Source of the DNA: CAHJXG01 sp964235485
Lineage (GTDB): Bacteria > Pseudomonadota > Alphaproteobacteria > Acetobacterales > Acetobacteraceae
Reading direction: 5' to 3'
Length of the DNA stretch: 64,000 nucleotides
Assembly (NCBI GenBank): GCA_964235485.1
Contig: CAXSAZ010000007.1
Location: forward strand, 116,451 to 180,450
Both the position numbers and the translations under genes were made by a program. Shown piece by piece: positions 45,627-54,429 of the stretch. Below the pieces are notes generated by a model, which did no database searches, had not been told where the DNA came from, and saw only the letters and a program-made list of their open reading frames with translations. Each line of letters starts with the position of its first letter. Within the stretch, counting starts at the first letter, position 1.

Positions 45627-46434
45627 GCCCATCCAAATCAAGCGCGGCCGGCTCCAGCCGGCCGCGCTGCCGCCGGCCCAGCGCCAACATGCTGATGACG
45701 CCGTGCAGGGTGCGCAATTCCTGCTCCGTCACCTCGCCCCGCTGGAACAGGTGATACAGGTTGCGCACCATGCCGGGCCGCTTCGGCGCGTTGCGCAGGA
45801 AGCCGCTCGCGTCCAGCTCGTCAATCAGGTGGACGAGCAGGTTCTCGATCTGGCCTTTCGGCGCGACCGCCGTTTCGTTGGTCATCAGGCGCTGGCCCGG
45901 TGTCGCGTCCGCGGCGGTCCACCACTCATAAGCCATGACCATGACCGCCTGCGCCAGGTTCAGGCTGTCGAACGCCGGGTTGAGCGGGTAGCGCACCAGG
46001 GTGTCGGCCTGCGCCATGTCGTCGTTGTCCAGCCCGGCGCGCTCCGGCCCGAACAGGATGCCGCAGCGCAGGACGCGCCCTTCGGCCTCCCGCAGCGCCC
46101 CGGCCGCGGCGCGGGCCGTCATCACCGGCTTGATGACGTGTCGCGGGCGCGGGCAAGTGGCGAACACACGGTGCAGGTCGGCCACGGCGTCCGCCACCGT
46201 GCCGTGCAGGGTCGATTGGTCTAGGATGCGGTCGGCGCCGGATGCGGTGCGCCAGGCGCGCTCCTGTGGCCAGCCGTCGCGCGGGGCCACCAGGCGCAAG
46301 TGGAACAGGCCGCCATTCGCCATGGCCCGGGCGCAGGCGCCGATGTTGTCGGCAAGCTGCGGGCGCACCAGGATGACGACCGGGCTGTTCTCGCCGATGG
46401 GCGCAAGGTCGGCGCCGCCGTCCCGCCCGGTCAT
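45610..46434 (-). CDS. trmJ: tRNA (cytidine/uridine-2'-O-)-methyltransferase TrmJ-type
   Basis: SPOUT-class RNA 2'-O-methyltransferase, 274 aa. Motif 1 is in VRPQLADNIGACARAMANGG, and motifs 2-3 in FGPERAGLDNDDMAQAD and NPAFDSLNLAQAVMVMAYE. The C-terminal extension beyond the knot (KRPGMVRNLYHLFQRGEVTE) is typical of TrmJ rather than TrmL. Its ATG overlaps the cysS stop by 4 bases; last gene of the eight-gene operon. Confidence 0.88.
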   Translation of the reverse strand: MTGRDGGADLAPIGENSPVVILVRPQLADNIGACARAMANGGLFHLRLVAPRDGWPQERAWRTASGADRILDQSTLHGTVADAVADLHRVFATCPRPRHVIKPVMTARAAAGALREAEGRVLRCGILFGPERAGLDNDDMAQADTLVRYPLNPAFDSLNLAQAVMVMAYEWWTAADATPGQRLMTNETAVAPKGQIENLLVHLIDELDASGFLRNAPKRPGMVRNLYHLFQRGEVTEQELRTLHGVISMLALGRRQRGRLEPAALDLDGPNPEL

Positions 46435-47789
46435 GCCGAGGGCAACGCGACCCGGCGCCAGTCGGTGGTGCCGTCCGGGCGATCCTCGAACGCCACGCCT
46501 TGCGCCAGCCATTCGGCCCGGATCGCGTCGGCCCGGGCGAAGTTCCGGGCACGGCGGGCGGCGATGCGCTCGGCGATGGCCGCCTCGATGGCGGCTGCGT
46601 CGCCGCCGCCCTGGAACCACGCTGCCGGGTCGGCCTGCAGCAGCCCCAACAGCGCCCCCCCGGTCCGCAGCCCCGCCGCCGCGGCAGGGTCGCCGGCCAT
46701 GGCGTCGTCGGCCAGCGCGTGCAGGGCTGCCAAGGCGAGCGGCGTGTTCAGGTCGTCGCACAAGGCGTCCAAAACCGACGCGGGCACCGGCCCCTCCCCC
46801 GCCGGCGCGCGGGCCAGCGCGCGGTAGAACCGATCCAACTCGCCCCGCGCCTCGGCCAGCCCGGCATCGCTGAACTCCAGCGTGCCCCGGTATTGCGATT
46901 TTAGCAACATCAGCCTTACCGCCTCCGCCGGCGCGCGGCCCAGCACGTCGCGGATGGTGAAGAAGTTGCCGAGCGACTTCGACATCTTCTCCCCGTTCAG
47001 GTTCAACATGCCGTTGTGCAGCCAAACCCGGGCGAAACCGCTGCCCGGCAGGGCGCACAGGCTCTGCGCGCGCTCGTTCTCGTGGTGGGGGAACAGCAGG
47101 TCGCCGCCGCCGCCATGGATGTCGAACGTCTCGCCCAAGTATTGCCAGGCCATCGCGCTGCACTCGATGTGCCAGCCCGGCCGGCCACGGCCCCAAGGGC
47201 TGTCCCAGCCCGGCAGGTTTGGCAGCGACGGTTTCCACAGCACGAAATCGCCGGGGTCGCGCTTGTAGGGCGCGACCTCCACCCGCGCGCCGGCCAACAA
47301 CTCGTCCGGGCTGCGACCGGACAGCGCGCCGTATTGGCCGAAGCTCGCGACGGCGAACAGCACATGGCCGTCCGCCGCGTAAGCGTGGCCGCCCGCGACC
47401 AGCCGCTCGATCAGCGCGACCATGCCGGCGATGTGCTCGGTGGCGCGCGGCTCGATGTCAGGGGCCCAGTTGCCGAGCGCGGCCATGTCGGCGTGGAACT
47501 GCGCCGCGGTGCGGGCGGTGACGGCCTCGATCCCTTCCCCGCTTTCGGCGGCGCGGGCGTTGATCTTATCGTCCACGTCCGTGATGTTGCGCACGTAGGT
47601 AACGCGCGGGAACAGGTGCCGCAGCAGCCGAGCCAGCACGTCGAACACCGTCATGCCGCGGGCGTTGCCGATGTGCGCAAGGTCATAAACGGTGGGGCCG
47701 CAGACATACAAGCGCACGTGTTGCGGGTCGAGCGGCACGAACGCCTCGCGTCGCCGGGTCATGGTGTTGTGCAGCACGAGGCTCGGCAT
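46431..47789 (-). CDS. cysS: Cysteinyl-tRNA synthetase
   Basis: Class I synthetase, 452 aa. HIGH-type HIGNARG near residue 36, zinc-site cysteines in VCGPTVYD and WHIECSAM with HHENERAQ, and KMSKS-type EKMSKSLGNF. ATG at 47789; 8 bases after the flavoprotein stop, the only non-overlapping junction of the operon. Confidence 0.96.
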   Translation of the reverse strand: MPSLVLHNTMTRRREAFVPLDPQHVRLYVCGPTVYDLAHIGNARGMTVFDVLARLLRHLFPRVTYVRNITDVDDKINARAAESGEGIEAVTARTAAQFHADMAALGNWAPDIEPRATEHIAGMVALIERLVAGGHAYAADGHVLFAVASFGQYGALSGRSPDELLAGARVEVAPYKRDPGDFVLWKPSLPNLPGWDSPWGRGRPGWHIECSAMAWQYLGETFDIHGGGGDLLFPHHENERAQSLCALPGSGFARVWLHNGMLNLNGEKMSKSLGNFFTIRDVLGRAPAEAVRLMLLKSQYRGTLEFSDAGLAEARGELDRFYRALARAPAGEGPVPASVLDALCDDLNTPLALAALHALADDAMAGDPAAAAGLRTGGALLGLLQADPAAWFQGGGDAAAIEAAIAERIAARRARNFARADAIRAEWLAQGVAFEDRPDGTTDWRRVALPSA

Positions 47790-47797
47790 GGACGGAC

Positions 47798-48409
47798 TCA
47801 GTACATTTTGGTGCGGTAGGCGTCCTCGGTCCGGCGCTCCGCTTCCTCGACGCTGAACACCTGCGTCTGCTCGGCGATGATGCGGCCAAGGCTTGGGAAA
47901 GTGGAACGTTCGACCTGGGCCGTGGGGTCCCACAGCCGGGCGCGGCGCAAGGCCTTGGCGCAGTGGAAGAACACCTCTTCCACGGCGATCACCAAGCCGG
48001 TGCGCGGCGTCTTGCCGGCGATGCTGGACCCTGAAAGGGCGTCGCTGTCCGTCAGCAGCCGGGCCGTGCCGTTCACCCGCAGCGTCTCGTCGAACCCCGG
48101 CACGAAGAAGATCAGGCCGACGCCCGGCGCGTCCAAGACGTTGGCGAAGCTGTCCACCCGGTTGTTGCCGGGCCGGTCAGGCAGCAGCAGCGTGCGGTCG
48201 TCCAGCACCTGCACGAAGCCCGGCGGGTCGCCGCGCGGGCTGGCATCCGCCCGGCCCTCCGCATCGGACGACGCCAGCACCAGGAAGGGCGACAGCGCGA
48301 TGAAGGCGCGGCAATGCCGGTCGAGCGCCGGCAGCACCTTGCGCGCCGCCATCGGGCTGATCGCGCCCATGTGCGCCCGGAGCGCCGCGTGGTCCAGGAG
48401 GTCGCTCAC
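47798..48409 (-). CDS. PPOX-class flavin-dependent oxidoreductase (MSMEG_1061 family)
   Basis: 203-aa pyridoxamine 5'-phosphate-oxidase-fold protein, FMN (or F420) dependent by family. Typical parts are PFLVLASSDAEGRADASPRGDPPGFV, the DDRTLLLPDRPGNNRVDSFANVL region, GLIFFVPG and a C-terminal VFFHCAKALRRARLWD. GTG at 48409 overlaps the gltX stop (GTGA). Substrate unknown. Confidence 0.82.
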   Translation of the reverse strand: MSDLLDHAALRAHMGAISPMAARKVLPALDRHCRAFIALSPFLVLASSDAEGRADASPRGDPPGFVQVLDDRTLLLPDRPGNNRVDSFANVLDAPGVGLIFFVPGFDETLRVNGTARLLTDSDALSGSSIAGKTPRTGLVIAVEEVFFHCAKALRRARLWDPTAQVERSTFPSLGRIIAEQTQVFSVEEAERRTEDAYRTKMY

Positions 48410-49737
48410 GTTGCCGCCAGCCGCAGCCGCTCCGCCGCGCGGTCCCGGCCCATCAGGGGCAGCAGGTCCCGCAGCTCCGGCCCGTGGTCCTCCCCCGTCA
48501 GCGCCAGGCGCAGCGGCAGGAACAGGCCGCGGCCCTTGCGGCCCGTCGCCGTCTTGAGCGCGTCGATCCATTTGGTCCATACGTCGTTGTCCCAAGGTTC
48601 CGCCGGCAGCGTATCACGGGCGGCGTGCAGATACTCGGCCTCGCCCTCGATCAGCGGCGGGATGATGGTGCCGGCCACCACCTCCCACCAGCCGCGCGCC
48701 TCGTTCAACAGGTCGAGGTTGCCGCGCACCGCCAGCCAGAACGCCGTGGTGGCGGAAGGCGGCAGGCGGTCGCGCACCGCGTCGAACGGCAACCCGTGCA
48801 GCACCCGGCGGTTCAACGCCAGCAACTGCCGCCCGTCGAAGCGCGCGGCGGACCGGGACACGCGGGACAGGTCGTAGGTTTCGGCAATCTGGTCCGCGGA
48901 TTGCGGCGCCGGGTCGTCGGCGGTGCCGAGGCGGGCGAGGTAGCCGGCCAGCGCCTGCGGCTCGATCCCGTCGCCGCGCAGGCTGCGCAGCGACAGCGCG
49001 CCGACCCGCTTCGACAGTTTGCCGCCGTCCTGGTCTACCAGCAACGGCAAATGGGCGAACCGCACGCTGGACGGCCGGGCGCCGAGGGCGGCCAAGATGT
49101 CGATCTGGATGCCGGTGTTGGTCACGTGGTCCTCGCCGCGCACCACGTGGGTGATCCCGGTCTCGATGTCGTCCATGACGGAGGTGAAGGTGTAGAGCGG
49201 CGTGCCGTCGGCCCGGATCAGGATCGGGTCGGACACGGCGGACAGCTTCACCGTGCGCGGCCCCAGCACCATGTCGCCCCATTCCGCCGGATAGCCTGAC
49301 AAGAGGAACCGCCAATGCGGGCGCTTGCCGTTCGCCTCCGCCGCGGCGCGCTGCTCCGGGGTCAACTTCAGCATGGCGCGGTCGTAGATCGGCGGCTGCT
49401 TGCGGCGGACGCGCAGCTCGCGCTTGACGTTCAGCTCCTCCTCGGTCTCGAAGCATGGATACAGCCGCCCGGACGCCTTCAGGCGCTCGGCCGCTGCGGC
49501 GTAACGGTCCAGGCGGTCCGACTGGCGCAGCATCTCGTCCCAGGAGATGCCGAGCCAGCGCAGGTCGTGGGCAATGGCCTCGGCATATTCCGGGCGGTTG
49601 CGCTCGGTGTCGGTGTCGTCGAGCCGCAACAGGAACTGGCCGCCGTGGCGGCGGGCCAGCAGGTAGTTGGCGAGCGCGATCCGCGCGTTGCCCACGTGCA
49701 GCAGGCCAGTGGGGCTAGGGGCGAAGCGGACCTTCAT
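48406..49737 (-). CDS. gltX: Glutamyl-tRNA synthetase (GltX)
   Basis: Class I discriminating or non-discriminating GluRS, 443 aa. HIGH-type PTGLLHVGNARIALANYL at the N-terminus and KMSKS-type GGKLSKRVGALSLRSL near residue 245. Alphaproteobacteria often carry two gltX paralogues; which one this is cannot be told. ATG overlaps the upstream gene stop by 4 bases. Confidence 0.93.
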   Translation of the reverse strand: MKVRFAPSPTGLLHVGNARIALANYLLARRHGGQFLLRLDDTDTERNRPEYAEAIAHDLRWLGISWDEMLRQSDRLDRYAAAAERLKASGRLYPCFETEEELNVKRELRVRRKQPPIYDRAMLKLTPEQRAAAEANGKRPHWRFLLSGYPAEWGDMVLGPRTVKLSAVSDPILIRADGTPLYTFTSVMDDIETGITHVVRGEDHVTNTGIQIDILAALGARPSSVRFAHLPLLVDQDGGKLSKRVGALSLRSLRGDGIEPQALAGYLARLGTADDPAPQSADQIAETYDLSRVSRSAARFDGRQLLALNRRVLHGLPFDAVRDRLPPSATTAFWLAVRGNLDLLNEARGWWEVVAGTIIPPLIEGEAEYLHAARDTLPAEPWDNDVWTKWIDALKTATGRKGRGLFLPLRLALTGEDHGPELRDLLPLMGRDRAAERLRLAAT

Positions 49738-50132
49738 GCCGTGCCATGCCCGTCGTCAGGCACAGGGCCATCATCGTCGTCCTCGTCGTCATCCGTGACC
49801 AAGCGGGGGTCGATGGAGCGCCAGTCGCGGTCGGGCGCCGCGGCGCGGCGGGCCGCGAAGTCGTGCAGCTCGGTCGCGCTGCGCCACCCTTCCCCGCCTG
49901 CGCCCAGCACTTCGACATCCTCGCCATAAGCGAACCAGGCATCGAGCACCGCCTGCGCCTCCATGCCACGCGCCCGGCACCGCTCGATGCTGTCCCGCAC
50001 GTAGCGCCGGGCGAACAGGTTGGCGTGTTCCAGGGAGAGAAAGCCCGGCACGTCCTCCACGATGTTGTCCTCGGCGCCGCCTGAAAGATCCAGGATGCGG
50101 ACGCGCCAACCTTCGGGCGGCGCGTCGGTCAC
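49734..50132 (-). CDS. Hypothetical protein with acidic tail, in the nadE-gltX operon
   Basis: Not recognised. 132-aa soluble protein beginning MTDAPPEGWRVRILDLSGG. It has a helical segment SLEHANLFARRYVRDSIERCR and ends in an Asp-rich tail (TDDDEDDDDG). GTG at 50132 overlaps the nadE stop and its own stop overlaps gltX, so it is embedded in the operon between NAD synthetase and glutamyl-tRNA synthetase. Confidence 0.7.
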   Translation of the reverse strand: MTDAPPEGWRVRILDLSGGAEDNIVEDVPGFLSLEHANLFARRYVRDSIERCRARGMEAQAVLDAWFAYGEDVEVLGAGGEGWRSATELHDFAARRAAAPDRDWRSIDPRLVTDDDEDDDDGPVPDDGHGTA

Positions 50133-51787
50133 GCGACCAAGCCCGTATAGCCGTTGGTGATGGGATAGCGGCGGTCCCGGCCAAAGGCGCGCGGGGTAAT
50201 CTTCACGCCGGGCGGGGCCTGGCGCCGCTTGTACTCGGCGCGGTCCAGCATCCGCCACACCCGCAGGATCGTCGCGCGGTCGTAGCCGCGGGCGACCAGC
50301 GCATCGACGGACTGCTCGCCTTCGACCAAGCCCTCCAGGATCGCATCAAGGTCCTCGTAGGGTGGAAGGGTGTCCTGGTCGGTCTGGTCGTGTTTCAACT
50401 CGGCCGACGGCGGCTTGGTGATGACGCGCTCCGGCATCACGGGACCGTGCGGGCCACGACCACCCTCGGGCACATGCGCGTTGCGCCAGCGGCACAGGGC
50501 GAACACGGTGGTCTTGTACACGTCCTTCAGCACGGAGTAGCCGCCGCACATGTCGCCGTACAGGGTCGCGTAGCCCACCGACATCTCCGACTTGTTGCCG
50601 GTGGTCAGCAGCATGTCGCCGAACTTGTTGGACAGCGCCATGAGGATCAAGCCGCGGGAGCGCGACTGGATGTTCTCCTCCGTGATGTCCGCTTGGCGTC
50701 CCTCGAACAACGGCGCCAGCGCGTCGCCGAAGGCGTGCATGGCCGGGCTGATCGGCACGGTGTCGCAGCGGATGCCGAGCAGCCGTGCGCACTCGGCCGC
50801 GTCGTCCAGGCTGGCTTGGCTGGTGTAGGGGCTGGGCAGCATGACGGCACGGACCTGCGCCGCGCCCAAAGCGTCCACTGCCACCGCCGCCGACAAGGCG
50901 CTGTCGATGCCGCCGGACAAGCCGAGCAGCACGCCGGGAAACCGGTTCTTGCGCACGTAGTCGCCCAAGCCCAGCATCATGCAGCGGTAGATCAGCTCCA
51001 GCCGATCCGGCTCCGGCGGCAGGGGCTGCGGCGTGCACACCAGCGTGTCGCCGTCGCGCTGCCATTCCGTCAGCGTCAGCGCCTCGCTGAAATACGGCAT
51101 CTGCACCGCAAGCGTGCGGTCAGCGTTCAGCACGAAGCTCGCGCCGTCGAACACCAGCTCGTCCTGGCCGCACACCTGGCCCAGGAACACGAAGGGCAGC
51201 CCGGTTTCCACCACGCGCTCGACGCCCAGTTCCACCCGGCGGGCCTGCTTGCCGTCCTCGAACGGCGAGCCGTTGATGGACAGCAGCACCTCCGCGCCGC
51301 TTTCGGCCAAGGTCTCGGACACCGCCGGGAGCCAGAAGTCCTCGCACACCATGACGCCGAGGCGGTAGCCGCGGAACGCGACCGGGCCGGGGCTGGGGCC
51401 GGCGTCGAACACGCGCTTGTCGTCGAACACGCCGTAGTTCGGCAGCTCGTGCTTCGCCCGGCGCGCCAGCACGCGGCCCTCGTCCAGCACGAAGGCCGCG
51501 TTGTATAGCTTGTCGCCGTCGCGCCACGGGCCGCCGACGATCACGCCCGGCCCGCCGTCGGCGGTGTCGCGCGCCAAGTCCGCAATGGCCGCCTCGCACA
51601 GTTCGACGAAGGACGGCTTGCGCACCAAGTCCTCCGGCGGGTAGCCGCCGATGGAGAACTCCGGCGTCACCACCAAGTCCGCACCCAGCGCCGCCGCGTC
51701 GGCCCGGGCGCGGCGGATGCGCGCAAGGTTGGCGGTCACGTCCCCCTCATGCGGGTCGATCTGAGCAAGCGCGATGCGGAGCGTCAT
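50129..51787 (-). CDS. nadE: Glutamine-dependent NAD+ synthetase
   Basis: Last step of NAD synthesis: deamido-NAD to NAD using glutamine, 552 aa. N-terminal nitrilase-like amidase (residues 1-260: Glu in VVTPEFSIGGYPPEDL, Lys in AKHELPNYGVF, nucleophile Cys in VMVCEDFWLP near 149) and a C-terminal N-type ATP pyrophosphatase domain with SGGIDSALS near 290. Start overlaps pncB by 4 bases. It works downstream of pncB, with nadD needed in between (not in the window). Confidence 0.95.
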   Translation of the reverse strand: MTLRIALAQIDPHEGDVTANLARIRRARADAAALGADLVVTPEFSIGGYPPEDLVRKPSFVELCEAAIADLARDTADGGPGVIVGGPWRDGDKLYNAAFVLDEGRVLARRAKHELPNYGVFDDKRVFDAGPSPGPVAFRGYRLGVMVCEDFWLPAVSETLAESGAEVLLSINGSPFEDGKQARRVELGVERVVETGLPFVFLGQVCGQDELVFDGASFVLNADRTLAVQMPYFSEALTLTEWQRDGDTLVCTPQPLPPEPDRLELIYRCMMLGLGDYVRKNRFPGVLLGLSGGIDSALSAAVAVDALGAAQVRAVMLPSPYTSQASLDDAAECARLLGIRCDTVPISPAMHAFGDALAPLFEGRQADITEENIQSRSRGLILMALSNKFGDMLLTTGNKSEMSVGYATLYGDMCGGYSVLKDVYKTTVFALCRWRNAHVPEGGRGPHGPVMPERVITKPPSAELKHDQTDQDTLPPYEDLDAILEGLVEGEQSVDALVARGYDRATILRVWRMLDRAEYKRRQAPPGVKITPRAFGRDRRYPITNGYTGLVA

Positions 51788-52980
51788 GGGGGGGACCTGG
51801 GGTTTGTAGGCGCGCTGTCAACACGGCGGGCATCGGCCCGGCGCGCCTGGTTGGCACGCAGCAGGAACTCGCGCCCGACCTTCACCCGCGCCTGGCCGTC
51901 GTACTCCACGATGTCGGCGGTGGCGTAGGTCTCATGCCAATCGTCCGGGATGAAGCTGCCGGTGCCAACCACGTCGATGGGGGCGCGGGTGTCCGCCATC
52001 ACCCGGCACTTCGCGACGCCGAACCCGGACGACACCACGATGCGCACCTGGGGGAAGCCGGCCTCGTCCAACGCTTCCCGCATCCGCCAGATCGCCGCCG
52101 CGGACACGCCGGTGCCGACGAGGTAGCGCAGTTCCTGGTCGCTGCGGTAGCGGCGGATCGCGCCGGGCGCGTGGCGCTCCAGCACGGCGTAGCTTTCCGC
52201 GGGGTCCAGCCCTTCCAGGTAGCGCCCGCCATGGGTGTCGAGCCGCACCGAAAGCTGCCCGGCGGCGGCAAGCTCCGGAAAGCGGCGGCACACCTCCAGC
52301 CCGTCCGTGATCTCCCGCCCGAAGAAGTCGGTCAGCACCGTGAGCGCCTCGTCCGGGCAGGTTTCGTGGAACATTTCCGCCGCCCGCACCGTGGACCCGG
52401 CGTAGCCGATCAGCGCGTGCGGCATGGTGCCCAGGCCCCGCGCGCCGCCGAAATACGGCGCGGCCAGGTCGGAGGAGGTGCCGACGAACCCTTGCGCCCC
52501 TTCCCGCTGCGCCGCTGCGCTGCCGACGCTTGCGGCATAGCCCATCATGGCCTGCATCTCGGCGCCGGCGCAGTGCCGGGCTTCCATCGCGAGGAAGTGG
52601 GCGGACGGCAGCGCCATGCACATCTGGTAGGCGTTGTGCGCCGCGACGCAGGCCGCACCGAGCTTCTGCAGGCAGATCGTCTCGCAATCCGCCAACTCAT
52701 GGAAGCTGCCGGACACATAGACGATCGGCTCGCCGGCGCCGACCCAGGTGCCTTCCGGGTGCGCCTGGTCGAACTCGAACCGCGTGCCGCGCAGCGCCGC
52801 AACCTCTGTCAGCCAATCCAGCATGAGCCGCGGCGCGGCGATCACCGGGCGGCGCAGGAAAAAAGCGTAGGTCACGCGCTTGTCGCCGAACCGGCCGATC
52901 ACCTCCCGCGTGCGGTTGAAGTAGGCGTCCGTGCGGGCGCCGATGTCGGCGATCACCGACCGCGTATCCAGCGCCGTCAT
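51784..52980 (-). CDS. pncB: Nicotinate phosphoribosyltransferase
   Basis: Salvages nicotinate with PRPP to NaMN, 398 aa. The family opening TDAYFNRTREVIGRFG, the active-site histidine region of GTMPHALIGYAG, and the DTHGGRYLEGLDPAE and VSSGFGVAKCR phosphate-binding stretches are visible. Paired with nadE as an NAD salvage unit; overlaps aroG and nadE by 4 bases each. Confidence 0.9.
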   Translation of the reverse strand: MTALDTRSVIADIGARTDAYFNRTREVIGRFGDKRVTYAFFLRRPVIAAPRLMLDWLTEVAALRGTRFEFDQAHPEGTWVGAGEPIVYVSGSFHELADCETICLQKLGAACVAAHNAYQMCMALPSAHFLAMEARHCAGAEMQAMMGYAASVGSAAAQREGAQGFVGTSSDLAAPYFGGARGLGTMPHALIGYAGSTVRAAEMFHETCPDEALTVLTDFFGREITDGLEVCRRFPELAAAGQLSVRLDTHGGRYLEGLDPAESYAVLERHAPGAIRRYRSDQELRYLVGTGVSAAAIWRMREALDEAGFPQVRIVVSSGFGVAKCRVMADTRAPIDVVGTGSFIPDDWHETYATADIVEYDGQARVKVGREFLLRANQARRADARRVDSAPTNPRSPP

Positions 52981-54365
52981 TGCGCAGCGACCGCCTGGGC
53001 GCGGCCAGGCGTCCGGCGGGCCTTCAGCTCGGCCGCGACCAGGAAGGCGAGTTCCAAGGACTGCTCGGCGTTGAGCCGCGGGTCGCAGAACGTCTCATAG
53101 CGGTTGCCGAGGTCAGCCTCCGTCAAGCGGTGCGCGCCGCCGACGCATTCCGTGACCTCCTGCCCCGTCATCTCCACATGGACGCCGCCCGCCCAGCTTC
53201 CCTCGGCCGCGTGGGCGTCGAAGAAGCCGCGGACCTCGGCCAAGATGCTGTCGAAATTGCGCGTCTTGACCTTGGCCGCCGTGCTGACGGTGTTGCCGTG
53301 CATCGGGTCGCACAGCCACAGGACCTTGCACCCGGCGCGACGGACCGCGCGCAGCAAGGGCGGCAGCGCCGCACCGACGCGCCCGGCGCCCATGCGGCTG
53401 ATCAGGGTCAGGCGCCCGGCCTTGTTCTCCGGGTTGAGCACGTCGATCAGGCGCAGCAGCTCGTCCGGCTGCATCGTCGGGCCGACCTTGAGGCCGATGG
53501 GGTTATGCACCCCGCGCAGGAACTCGACATGGGCGCCGTCGATCTGCCGGGTGCGGTCGCCGATCCACAGGAAATGGGCGGAACACGCATAAGGGGCGTC
53601 GGAGGTGCTGTCGATCCGGGTCAGCGCCTGCTCATAGGGCAGCAGCAGCGCCTCATGGCTGGTGTAGAACTCGGTTTCGCGCATCTGCGGCGTGTTCAGG
53701 CTGCCGACACCACAGGCGGACATGAAGGCCAGCGTCTCGTCGATGCGCGACGCGATGTCCCCGTAGCGCGCCGCCAAAGGCGAGCGGGCCGCGAAATCAA
53801 GGTTCCAGCGGTGCACCTGGTGCAGGTCGGCATAGCCGCCGCCGGCAAAGGCGCGCAGCAGGTTCAGCGTCCCGGCGGATTGGAAATACCCGGTTTCCAT
53901 GCGCGCCGGGTCCGGGATGCGGGCGGCAGCAGTGAACTCCGGCCCGTTGACGATATCGCCGCGGTAGCTCGGCAGGGTCACGCCGTCGATGGTCTCGGTG
54001 TCGGACGAGCGGGGCTTGGCGAACTGCCCGGCCATGCGCCCCATCTTCACCACCGGCACGCTGGCGCCAAACGTCAGCACCACCGCCATCTGCAGCAGCA
54101 CGCGGAAGGTGTCGCGGATGACGTTGGCGGTGAAGTCGCCATAGCTTTCGGCGCAGTCGCCGCCCTGCAGCACGAAGGCCTGACCGTTCGCCGCCTTCGC
54201 CAGCGCGTCCCGCAGCCGCCGCGCCTCGCCCGCGAACACCAAGGGCGGATACTTGGCCAGCCGCGCCTCGACGGCGGCCAGCGCCCCCTGGTCGGGGTAG
54301 GCCGGCCCTTGCAGCACCTGACGCGCCCGCCAGCTTGCCGGCGTCCAGACCACCTTCTCCGTCAT
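52977..54365 (-). CDS. Class II 3-deoxy-7-phosphoheptulonate synthase
   Basis: First step of the shikimate pathway (PEP plus erythrose-4-phosphate to DAHP), 462 aa, plant/actinobacteria-like class II enzyme. Typical parts: the WTPASWRARQVLQGPAYPD start, AGEARRLRDALAKAANGQAF with LQGGDCAESY, KMGRMAGQFAKPRSS, KVGPTMQPDELL and LWLCDPMHGNTV. First gene of the eight-gene operon. ATG at 54365, 64 bases after the gor stop. Confidence 0.94.
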   Translation of the reverse strand: MTEKVVWTPASWRARQVLQGPAYPDQGALAAVEARLAKYPPLVFAGEARRLRDALAKAANGQAFVLQGGDCAESYGDFTANVIRDTFRVLLQMAVVLTFGASVPVVKMGRMAGQFAKPRSSDTETIDGVTLPSYRGDIVNGPEFTAAARIPDPARMETGYFQSAGTLNLLRAFAGGGYADLHQVHRWNLDFAARSPLAARYGDIASRIDETLAFMSACGVGSLNTPQMRETEFYTSHEALLLPYEQALTRIDSTSDAPYACSAHFLWIGDRTRQIDGAHVEFLRGVHNPIGLKVGPTMQPDELLRLIDVLNPENKAGRLTLISRMGAGRVGAALPPLLRAVRRAGCKVLWLCDPMHGNTVSTAAKVKTRNFDSILAEVRGFFDAHAAEGSWAGGVHVEMTGQEVTECVGGAHRLTEADLGNRYETFCDPRLNAEQSLELAFLVAAELKARRTPGRAQAVAAQ

Positions 54366-54429
54366 GCCGCCCGTCCTTTCCGCATGGGCCAGCTTACCAC
54401 CGTCTCACGCGGACGCCACCCGGCCGTTG

